This document shows, in pieces, positions 1 through 5,323 of a DNA stretch of 6,286 bases. How positions within the stretch are numbered: the first letter of the stretch is position 1; each line of letters opens with the position of its first letter. Source of the stretch: Clostridiales bacterium (GTDB taxonomy: Bacteria > Bacillota > Clostridia > Oscillospirales > Oscillospiraceae); assembly GCA_020861055.1 (NCBI GenBank), contig JAJBTD010000020.1, forward strand, positions 1-6,286. Direction: 5' to 3'. Position numbers and translations under genes: made by a program. Under the pieces are notes generated by a model, which was given only the letters and a program-made list of their open reading frames with translations, did no database searches and was not told the DNA's origin.

Positions 1-658
1 CTGCGAGCCAGCTTTGCCGCCCGGTCAGATTCGGGGCGATCTGCACATGGGGGACGGAGGAAAAGGCGGCGGAGGGGGTGGTGCCGTTGCAGACGGCGGC
101 GAAGTCCAGCCCCGCCCGGCGGGCGGTTTCTGCGTCGATAAGGGTGTCCCCCACGAACAGAACCTCCTCCCGCCGAAGGCCCAGCCGTTCCAGGGCCAGA
201 AGCGCCCCCTCCGGGTCCGGCTTGGGCTGGCGAATGTCCTCCCCGCCGATGCACAGACTCAACCGGTCGGTCAGGCCATAGTGCGTAAAGACCCGCTGGA
301 TGGTGGCTCTCCGCTTGGTGCTCACCACCGCTACCCGGACGCCCTCCCTGTTCAGCCAGTCCAGCAGCTCCACCGCGCCGGGGAACAGCCGGGTCTGGGA
401 CACCTGGAGCGGGTCGGCGATGTGGACATAGTGCCTGCGAAATTCCGCCCGGCGGCCCACGTCCTCATCTCCGGAGAGGAGGGTGTAGGCGTCCTCCAGC
501 GTCATGCCGATGGTGCGGCGCACTGCCTCCCCGTCCGGCCGGGGCAGACCCATCTCCTCAAACGCCCCGTAAAATCCCGTCTGGATGCATTCGGTCGCAT
601 CCCCCAGGGTGTAGTCAAAGTCAAAGAAAACGCCTCGATAAAAGGCCATGGTCGTCAT
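1..658 (-). CDS. HAD-superfamily hydrolase (phosphoglycolate phosphatase/PpaX-like), C-terminus cut off by window edge
   Basis: Reading the minus strand from the ATG at 658 gives 219 codons with no stop before the left edge, so the gene is partial. All four HAD motifs are visible. Motif I is DFDYTL, with probable nucleophile Asp13 and acid/base Asp15. Motif II is VVST (Ser113). Motif III is QPKPDP (Lys146). Motif IV is GDTLIDAETARRAG (Asp171 and Asp175, Mg binding). The stretch from about residue 20 to 95 fits a helical C1 cap. The family removes phosphate from small cytoplasmic phospho-metabolites (phosphoglycolate, sugar phosphates, pyrophosphate); the substrate cannot be read from the sequence. 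The usual Gly of motif I is Tyr here, a variant found in some HAD phosphatases. The start is uncertain: a weak purine stretch (GAGAAAG, 663-669) precedes the ATG at 658, and a second in-frame ATG lies at 649. The gene is divergent from ypeB and shows no obvious functional tie to it. Confidence 0.88.
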   Translation of the reverse strand, partial: MTTMAFYRGVFFDFDYTLGDATECIQTGFYGAFEEMGLPRPDGEAVRRTIGMTLEDAYTLLSGDEDVGRRAEFRRHYVHIADPLQVSQTRLFPGAVELLDWLNREGVRVAVVSTKRRATIQRVFTHYGLTDRLSLCIGGEDIRQPKPDPEGALLALERLGLRREEVLFVGDTLIDAETARRAGLDFAAVCNGTTPSAAFSSVPHVQIAPNLTGRQSWLA

Positions 659-727
659 CCCGCTTTCTCGCTGTCATATTGAAACAAAATGTGCCCTGTA
701 CGCTCTGCGTCCATCCACAAATTCCCG

Positions 728-756
728 GCATGATTCCCTTTTTTCCTCCCATACTG
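728..756 (+). promoter_or_regulatory. Putative forespore sigma-G promoter of ypeB
   Basis: GCATG at 728-732 and CATACTG at 750-756 are separated by 17 bases. The sigma-G consensus known from Bacillus subtilis is close to GHATR, about 18 bases, CATWHTA. The -35 element matches fully and the -10 element matches at all but its last base. Transcription would begin near 763, leaving a leader of about 28 bases that contains the ribosome binding site. The downstream gene belongs to a family that is made in the forespore under sigma G in Bacillus, which independently supports the call. The match was made by eye, and no transcript data are available. Confidence 0.6.
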
Positions 757-775
757 AACGGGAGAAATGAATTCG

Positions 776-782
776 AGGAGGG
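776..782 (+). promoter_or_regulatory. Ribosome binding site deciding the ypeB start
   Basis: AGGAGGG lies 8 bases upstream of the ATG at 791. An in-frame ATG at 767 has only a GGGAG two bases ahead of it, and it would sit about 4 bases from the predicted transcription start. The ATG at 791 is therefore the better start. Confidence 0.85.
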
Positions 783-790
783 ACCGTCTT

Positions 791-2149
791 ATGTCCAGTC
801 CGTTCAGCCGCCGGGGGCGCATCCGCGCCGTCTCCTTTTTTGCCGCCGTTCTGGTCATCGTCTGCGGCGTCGCCATTCAGGAACGCTATCGGGCGGACCA
901 GCTCCAGCGTACCGTCTCCAACGCCTATCTCCACGCCTTCTCCGAGGTGACCGCCAGTCTGGACCGGATGGACGCCGCCCTGCAAAAAGGGCAGTATGTC
1001 ACCTCCGCCCCCATGTTCTGCTCCCTGTGCAGCGAGATCTCTGCCCAGGCCACCGCCGCGCAGATGGCTTTGGGGCAGCTCCCCATGGCCAACGTAGAGC
1101 TGGAGCAGACCGCCGCCTTCCTGGCTACAGTGGGGGACTATGCCCAGGCACTGAGCCGCTCCGCCGCCCTGGAGGGGACGTGGACGGAGGAGGACCGGGA
1201 CAACTGGAGCCAGCTCTCTCAGGCGGCCCAGACCCTCTCCCGGCAGCTGGACGAGCTGGAGCTGGAGCTGTTCGACGGCAGCTTTTCCATCGACGATGTG
1301 GCCGCCGCCCAGGCCCGGCTGTCCGCCGCTACAGAGGAGACGGAGGAGCCTGTCTCCGGCTTTCAGTCGGTGGAGGCGGACTTCCCGGAGCTGCCCAGCC
1401 TGGTCTATGACGGCCCCTTCTCCCAGCACCTGACAGACAAAACGCCCCTGGCGTTGGAGGGGCTGGACGAGATCACCGGGGAAGAGGCGCTGACCGTCGC
1501 CCAGGAGCTGCTGGGCGACGAGACGCTGACGGTGGAGGGAACCGTGGAGGGGAACATTCCCACCTACACCCTCTCCGGAGAGACGGACTCCGGACGGAGG
1601 ACTGTCTCCATTACCCGACGGGGGGAAAAGCTTCTCTCCCTGGTGACCCAGGGAACCCCGGCGGAGCAAAATCTGACCCCAGAGCAGGGGATTCAGGCTG
1701 CCCGCACAGCGTTGGAGCGGCTGGGCTTCGGGGAGATGGGGGAGAGCTACTACTCCCTCCAGAGCAATATTTTGACGGTAAATTTCTGCGCGCTCCAGGA
1801 CGGGGCGTATTGCTATCCTGATCTGGTGAAGGTGTCCGTCTCCATGGCGGACGGCAGTCTGCTGGGCTTTGAGGCCCAGGGCTATCTCACCAACCACCAT
1901 CAGCGGACGCTGGAATCTCCCGCCGTCTCCCAGGAGGAGGCTCAGGAAATGGTGGCGGACAATCTGAGCGTTCTCTCCGTCCGACAGGCGGTGGTGCCCA
2001 GCCAGGGGGAGTATGAGCGCCTCTGCTGGGAGTTCCTCTGCGAGACGGAGGAGGGCGGCCACGTCATCGTCTACGTCAACGCCCAGACCGGGGCAGAGGA
2101 AAAAATCCTTCTGCTGCTGGAGGACGAGCACGGGACGCTGGCGATGTAG
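791..2149 (+). CDS. ypeB: Spore germination protein YpeB
   Basis: This 452-residue protein matches YpeB in length and layout. In Bacillus, YpeB is made in the forespore, sits at the spore inner membrane/cortex, and is required to stabilise and localise the cortex-lytic enzyme SleB. The N-terminus is basic (residues 6-12, RRGRIR region), followed by one hydrophobic segment (about 13-30) that would anchor it with the rest facing outward. A helical region follows (about 35-185), with the family-typical GQLP (95-98) and FLATVGDYA (110-118). Next come FPELPSLVYDGPFSQHL (198-214) and three PepSY-like repeats at about 229-290, 294-366 (ending in GYLTNHHQR) and 378-445. An unusual FCSLC pair (Cys77, Cys80) lies in the helical part. 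No sleB lies next to it: the upstream neighbour is a divergent HAD hydrolase and the downstream gene is convergent. It therefore appears to be a single-gene transcript. The family assignment is from recognised motifs, not a search. Confidence 0.92.
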   Translation: MSSPFSRRGRIRAVSFFAAVLVIVCGVAIQERYRADQLQRTVSNAYLHAFSEVTASLDRMDAALQKGQYVTSAPMFCSLCSEISAQATAAQMALGQLPMANVELEQTAAFLATVGDYAQALSRSAALEGTWTEEDRDNWSQLSQAAQTLSRQLDELELELFDGSFSIDDVAAAQARLSAATEETEEPVSGFQSVEADFPELPSLVYDGPFSQHLTDKTPLALEGLDEITGEEALTVAQELLGDETLTVEGTVEGNIPTYTLSGETDSGRRTVSITRRGEKLLSLVTQGTPAEQNLTPEQGIQAARTALERLGFGEMGESYYSLQSNILTVNFCALQDGAYCYPDLVKVSVSMADGSLLGFEAQGYLTNHHQRTLESPAVSQEEAQEMVADNLSVLSVRQAVVPSQGEYERLCWEFLCETEEGGHVIVYVNAQTGAEEKILLLLEDEHGTLAM

Positions 2150-2156
2150 GCATTTC

Positions 2157-2184
2157 AGTGAGTAGTGGTCAGTGGTCAGCAGTC
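2157..2184. repeat. Degenerate tandem heptamer repeat (AGTGGTC), four units
   Basis: Consecutive 7-base units read AGTGAGT (2157-2163), AGTGGTC (2164-2170), AGTGGTC (2171-2177) and AGCAGTC (2178-2184), followed by a further AGC. The array spans most of the 19-bp gap between the convergent ypeB and kinase stop codons. It continues into the kinase gene, where it encodes the last residues (TADH) and the stop. It has no inverted-repeat arms, so it does not look like a terminator. Confidence 0.6.
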
Positions 2185-2999
2185 AGCATCCCCAGGCACC
2201 CCTCGAACTGCACTCCGTAGGGATGTTCCGGGCCGGTGCGGCGGATGGCGGCGGCGACGAAGGCGCCGGCAGTCTCCGCCGCCTGTTCCAGGGTGTCGCC
2301 CTTCATCAGCCGCCCCAAAAGGGCGGCGGCGAACAGATCCCCCGTTCCGTGGAACCGACCCGGCAGGCGGGGCTGACCTTGAAAGACGGCGCACCCGTTC
2401 CCGGCGTGGTAAATCAGGTTGGTCGCCTGACCGGGAACGCAGTCCAGGCCGGTGAGCACTACCGTTTTGGGGCCGAGCTTCCCCAGCCGCCGGGCCAATT
2501 GGAGGCAGAAGTCCTCGTCATACCTCTCCGGCGTCGGCTCTCCCAGCAGGAGACAGCCCTCGGTGAGATTGGGGAGGAGGATGTCCGCCCGCTGGCACAG
2601 AGCCGCCATCCGGGCGGTGTAGTCCGGGCCGAAGCCGGTGTAAAACTGCCCGTTGTCCCCCATGGCCGGGTCGATGAGGATGAGGGCGCTGCCCCGGAGG
2701 TCGTCCACCACCTGGGCGGCAAAGTCGATGGCCCCCGCCCCCAGATAGCCCAGGGCCAGGGCGTCAAAGGTGAGACCCTGCTTTCTCCAACTCTCCCAGA
2801 CGGCGGGGAGGAAGCCCGTCAGAGGATGAACCACCGGCGGGTCAAATTCCAGCCCGGTGTGGGTGGAGAGGATGGCGGTGGGCAGCACGCAGCACTCCAC
2901 CCCGCAGGCGGAGAGCACCGGCAGCGCCGCGGTCAGGGAGCACTGTCCCACGCAGGAGAGGTCCTGTAGGGAGAGCACCCGCTTTCCGCCGGTCACCAT
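2169..2999 (-). CDS. pdxY: Pyridoxal/pyridoxamine kinase (PfkB/ribokinase superfamily)
   Basis: This 276-residue protein has the usual length for the family. It is predicted to use ATP to phosphorylate pyridoxal, pyridoxamine or pyridoxine at the 5' position in the cytoplasm, salvaging vitamin B6 to pyridoxal phosphate. Visible signatures are the N-terminal QDLSCVGQCSL (11-22), LPTAILSTHTG (39-49), DPAMGDNGQFY (110-120), PNLTEG (143-148) and the C-terminal GTGD (218-221), the anion-hole motif with likely catalytic base Asp221. The last family motif is YGVQFEGCLG (261-270); the final TADH is encoded by the heptamer repeat. I chose the ATG at 2999 because family members begin just before the KRVLSLQD strand. 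That ATG overlaps the exoA stop by 7 bases (ATGGTGA), which suggests translational coupling. An in-frame ATG at 3023 lies inside exoA and would add eight unsupported residues. The choice between pyridoxal and pyridoxamine as main substrate, and hence the symbol, is uncertain. Confidence 0.88.
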   Translation of the reverse strand: MVTGGKRVLSLQDLSCVGQCSLTAALPVLSACGVECCVLPTAILSTHTGLEFDPPVVHPLTGFLPAVWESWRKQGLTFDALALGYLGAGAIDFAAQVVDDLRGSALILIDPAMGDNGQFYTGFGPDYTARMAALCQRADILLPNLTEGCLLLGEPTPERYDEDFCLQLARRLGKLGPKTVVLTGLDCVPGQATNLIYHAGNGCAVFQGQPRLPGRFHGTGDLFAAALLGRLMKGDTLEQAAETAGAFVAAAIRRTGPEHPYGVQFEGCLGMLTADH

Positions 3000-3748
3000 T
3001 CCAGCACCAATCCCACCGGGCAATGGTCGCTGCCATAGATCTCGTTATGAATCTCTGCCGCCCGCACCCGGTCCCGGAGACGGTCGGAGACGATGAAGTA
3101 GTCGATCCGCCATCCTGCGTTGTTCTCTCTGGCGTGGAACCGGTAGCTCCACCAGGAATAGGCCCCTGTCCGGTCTGGGTAGAGATAGCGGAAGGTGTCG
3201 GTGAAGCCGGAGGACAGGAGGGCGGTCATCTTTCCACGCTCCTGGTCAGAGAAGCCCGCATTGCCCCGGTTGGGGCCGGGATTTTTCAAATCGATCTCCT
3301 CGTGGGCCACATTCAGGTCGCCGGTGTACACCACCGGCTTTTTCCAGTCCAGCGCCATCAGGTAGGCCCGCAGGTCATCCTCCCACTGCATCCGGTAGTC
3401 GATGCGCCGCAGACCGTCCTGGGCGTTGGGGGTGTAGCAGCAGACAAAATAGAACTGAGGGAACTCCAGCGTGATGAGCCGTCCCTCATGGTCGTGAGCC
3501 TCGATGTCCATGCCGTAGGTCACGCTCATCGGCTCCAGCCGGGTAAAGGCCGCCGTGCCGGAGTAGCCCTTCTTCTCGGCGCTGTTCCAATACTGCCGGT
3601 AGCCGGGGAGGTCTAATTCCACCTGTCCCGGCTGGAGCTTGGTCTCCTGGAGGCAGAAGATGTCCCCATCCAGGGCGGCAAAGCTCTCCCCGAAGCCCTT
3701 CTTGATACAGGCCCGGAGGCCGTTGACGTTCCAGGATATGAGGTGCAT
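2993..3748 (-). CDS. exoA: Exodeoxyribonuclease III / AP endonuclease (ExoA, Xth family)
   Basis: This 251-residue protein is almost the same length as Bacillus ExoA. The family cleaves DNA 5' to abasic sites and has 3'-exonuclease/phosphatase activity in base excision repair. The endonuclease/exonuclease/phosphatase fold motifs appear in order: SWNVNGLRA (Asn7), LQETKL (Glu35, metal ligand), CYTPNAQ (Tyr105), GDLNVAHEEIDL (Asp144, Asn146), GWRIDYF (Asp216) and GSDHCPV (Asp241, His242, catalytic). All expected active-site residues are present, so it should be active. The start is clear: ATG at 3748 with AAGGAG (3756-3761) seven bases upstream, and MHLISWN is the normal family N-terminus. It is 55 bp downstream of the small membrane-protein gene with no hairpin between them, and it overlaps the kinase gene by 7 bases. 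In Bacillus, exoA contributes to repair during spore outgrowth. Nothing in this sequence shows such regulation here. Confidence 0.95.
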   Translation of the reverse strand: MHLISWNVNGLRACIKKGFGESFAALDGDIFCLQETKLQPGQVELDLPGYRQYWNSAEKKGYSGTAAFTRLEPMSVTYGMDIEAHDHEGRLITLEFPQFYFVCCYTPNAQDGLRRIDYRMQWEDDLRAYLMALDWKKPVVYTGDLNVAHEEIDLKNPGPNRGNAGFSDQERGKMTALLSSGFTDTFRYLYPDRTGAYSWWSYRFHARENNAGWRIDYFIVSDRLRDRVRAAEIHNEIYGSDHCPVGLVLEW

Positions 3749-3753
3749 GGCGG

Positions 3754-3761
3754 TTCTCCTT
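3754..3761 (-). promoter_or_regulatory. Ribosome binding site of exoA
   Basis: On the minus strand this reads AAGGAGAA, with the AAGGAG core 7 bases before the exoA ATG. It lies in the only real gap (3749-3803) of the minus-strand run. That gap shows no convincing promoter and no terminator hairpin. Confidence 0.75.
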
Positions 3762-3803
3762 ATGTGGTGGGATTCAGGCAGTGGTTTACAGGGATGGGAC
3801 GGC

Positions 3804-4175
3804 TCACCGTTTCCGCTCGTCCTCGATATCCCAGAACTGGTTGACCAGCCGGCTTTGAAGGACGATATACACCACAGCGGCGGCGATGATGAGAATCATG
3901 GAGGCGATGCCGGTCCAGGAGGGGAATTCCGCCCCCATGTCCTCCGCCATGGAGATGGCGGCGTAGGCCAGAACGATGACGGAGACTGTGGCAAGATTGG
4001 GACGCAGCTTGGCCAAAAATGCGTCCGGGTCCTTGCACTCGGAGAGACGGAGCTTTTTCGGCAGAATCACCTTGACGCTCTCCAGCTCGCCGGTGGCCTT
4101 GCTCTTGGCACAGAGATACAGGCCGTAGCAGCCGGCGGCCAGGAAGATCAGATCGTAGAAAAACCAGAAAGTCAT
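3804..4175 (-). CDS. Small three-helix membrane protein of unknown function, coupled to the CHR transporter pair
   Basis: I do not recognise a named family for this 123-residue protein. Three hydrophobic segments are visible at about residues 4-23, 60-78 and 87-107. Between the first two lies a hydrophilic, lysine-rich stretch of about 35 residues containing VILPKKLRLSECKDPDAF (36-53). The tail is charged (IEDERKR). Most of it is thus membrane embedded with one sizeable loop. The start is the ATG at 4175, supported by AAGGAGG 9 bases upstream. The frame stays open to an ATG at 4235, but that extension lies inside the preceding transporter gene and is arginine-rich and implausible. The binding site overlaps the stop codon of the second CHR gene, which ties its translation to the transporter. 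It could be an accessory subunit of that transporter or an unrelated membrane protein; position is the only evidence. Confidence 0.8.
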   Translation of the reverse strand: MTFWFFYDLIFLAAGCYGLYLCAKSKATGELESVKVILPKKLRLSECKDPDAFLAKLRPNLATVSVIVLAYAAISMAEDMGAEFPSWTGIASMILIIAAAVVYIVLQSRLVNQFWDIEDERKR

Positions 4176-4184
4176 GAGAATATG

Positions 4185-4191
4185 CCTCCTT
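4185..4191 (-). promoter_or_regulatory. Ribosome binding site overlapping the upstream stop codon
   Basis: AAGGAGG on the minus strand shares two bases with the TAA stop (4190-4192) of the second CHR gene. It lies 9 bases before the ATG at 4175. It fixes the start of the small membrane protein and implies stop-restart coupling. Confidence 0.8.
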
Positions 4192-4759
4192 ACAGCTGGA
4201 AGATCACGCCCGCCGCGGCGGACAGGGCGATCCAAATAATGGGGTGGAGCTTTTTCAGCCGCTCCAAATGGGTACAGGCGTATACCACCGCCGCCAGGAG
4301 CAGCAGCTGCCAGTTCAGGGAGAAGGTGACGACGGCTCCCTCGGTGCTCAGAACAGTGAGCAGGGAGATGGTCACCACCCCCCAGCAGGCGGCGGCGATC
4401 AGGCCGGTGGAGGCGGGACGCAGACCATAGAAGACGTATTCCACATATTTGCTGCTGCGGAATTTCTCCAGGAAAGCGGCGATGATGATAATGATGATGA
4501 TGGAGGGACAGACCAGACCCAGAGTGGCGACCACTGCACCCAGGACGCCTCCCACCTCAAACCCCACGTAGGTGGCCATATTCACCCCCATGGGGCCGGG
4601 GGTGGATTCGGAGATGGCGATCATGTTGGCCAGCTCTGCATTGGTGAACCAGCCGGTGGAGGCCCCCATGTCGGTGAGAAAGGGGACGGTGGCAAGGCCG
4701 CCGCCCACGGCAAAGAGGCCCGCCTTGAAAAATTCATAGAACAGACGGAGGTAGAGCAT
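4190..4759 (-). CDS. Chromate transporter (CHR) family protein, second half-size subunit
   Basis: This 189-residue membrane protein is one CHR domain. The family exports chromate in some bacteria, but many members have unproven substrates. Signatures are FAVGGGLATVPFL (16-28), the NAELANMIAISESTPGPMGVN stretch (40-60) and the following glycine-rich helix (70-99). Later hydrophobic segments lie at about 117-137, 150-163 and 172-188. Full-length ChrA carries two such domains. Short members typically occur as adjacent gene pairs that work together, as seems to be the case here. Helix 86-98 contains seven consecutive isoleucines encoded by ATC/ATT triplets. The ATG at 4759 overlaps the upstream TGA (TGATG). 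A GTG at 4762 directly before it is an equally possible start and would add one residue. No separate promoter is visible. Confidence 0.9.
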   Translation of the reverse strand: MLYLRLFYEFFKAGLFAVGGGLATVPFLTDMGASTGWFTNAELANMIAISESTPGPMGVNMATYVGFEVGGVLGAVVATLGLVCPSIIIIIIIAAFLEKFRSSKYVEYVFYGLRPASTGLIAAACWGVVTISLLTVLSTEGAVVTFSLNWQLLLLAAVVYACTHLERLKKLHPIIWIALSAAAGVIFQL

Positions 4760-5322
4760 CACGCCTCATCCCCTCCCTTCTGCCCCCGGCGCTCCTGCAT
4801 CAGCTTCAGGGCCAGACCGATCACCCCGCAGACCAGCACCAGGATGGCGGGGGAGAGGCCCCAGATGGCGGAGAGCAGGAACACCACCAGGAAGATGACT
4901 GCGGTGGTCATGTCGATCACGGTGGATTTCCGCAGTTTCATGACGGCATTGAAGATGAGCACGCAGACACAGGCCCGGATGCCGTTGAAGGCGTGGATAA
5001 CATAGACGTTGTCGGCAAAGTTCTGGAGAAAGGCGGCGATGACCGAGATGATGACCAGGCTGGGGAACACCATTCCCAGAGTGGCCACGATGCCGCCCAG
5101 GATGCCCTTGTACTTGTGACCGATAAAGGTGGCGGTGTTCACGGCGATGACGCCGGGGGTACACTGGCCGATGGCGTAGTAGTCGGTCAGCTCTGCGTCA
5201 GTGGCCCAGCCCTTTTTCTCCACCACCTCCCGCTGGAGGATGGGGAGCATGGCGTAGCCCCCGCCAAAGGTGCAGACCCCCACCCGTGCGAAGGTGAGAA
5301 ACAGGTCCAGATAGACGTTCAT
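4759..5322 (-). CDS. Chromate transporter (CHR) family protein, first half-size subunit
   Basis: This 187-residue protein is the partner CHR domain. It has VCTFGGGYAMLPIL (16-29), the ELTDYYAIGQCTPGVIAVNTA stretch (44-64) and the helix GGIVATLGMVFPSLVIISVI (76-95). More hydrophobic segments lie at about 113-129, 139-154 and 157-174, and the tail is charged and presumably cytoplasmic. It is clearly homologous to the next gene but diverged from it: TPGV versus TPGP, and CTFGGGYA versus FAVGGGLA. This suggests a heteromeric pair rather than a recent duplication. The substrate may be chromate, sulfate-like or another anion and cannot be told from sequence. Start: ATG at 5322, one base after the nadE stop (TGA-T-ATG), with a weak purine-rich site (AGAGGGA) inside the end of nadE. 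Translation probably depends on coupling to nadE. Confidence 0.9.
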   Translation of the reverse strand: MNVYLDLFLTFARVGVCTFGGGYAMLPILQREVVEKKGWATDAELTDYYAIGQCTPGVIAVNTATFIGHKYKGILGGIVATLGMVFPSLVIISVIAAFLQNFADNVYVIHAFNGIRACVCVLIFNAVMKLRKSTVIDMTTAVIFLVVFLLSAIWGLSPAILVLVCGVIGLALKLMQERRGQKGGDEA

Positions 5323-5323
5323 A

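Noticed and set aside
14..682. A 222-codon plus-strand open frame at the left edge
   Set aside because: It is opposite the HAD phosphatase, whose four catalytic motifs are all intact on the minus strand. The plus-strand product is low complexity.
659..727. Promoter for the HAD phosphatase on the minus strand
   Set aside because: The region is A/T-richer (for example CAATAT near 675-680), but no -35 element at acceptable spacing could be matched.
767..790. Upstream ATG start for ypeB
   Set aside because: It has no properly spaced ribosome binding site and lies almost at the predicted transcription start. The ATG at 791 has AGGAGGG at ideal spacing.
674..2131. A 485-codon open frame on the minus strand opposite ypeB
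   Set aside because: It is antisense to a clearly recognisable YpeB. Its composition is rich in Gly, Leu, Gln and Arg, as expected of a shadow frame in GC-rich DNA, and it has no family motifs.
3749..3803. Possible terminator or promoter in the 55-bp gap before exoA
   Set aside because: I found no stem-loop with a T-run and no convincing -35/-10 pair on the minus strand. Only the exoA ribosome binding site is supported.
4176..4235. N-terminal extension of the small membrane protein
   Set aside because: The extension is arginine-rich, lies inside the second CHR gene, and ignores the strong AAGGAGG site 9 bases before the ATG at 4175.
4190..5322. A single chrA gene broken by a frameshift
   Set aside because: Each half is a complete CHR domain with its own start, and half-size CHR genes in adjacent pairs are a known normal arrangement.
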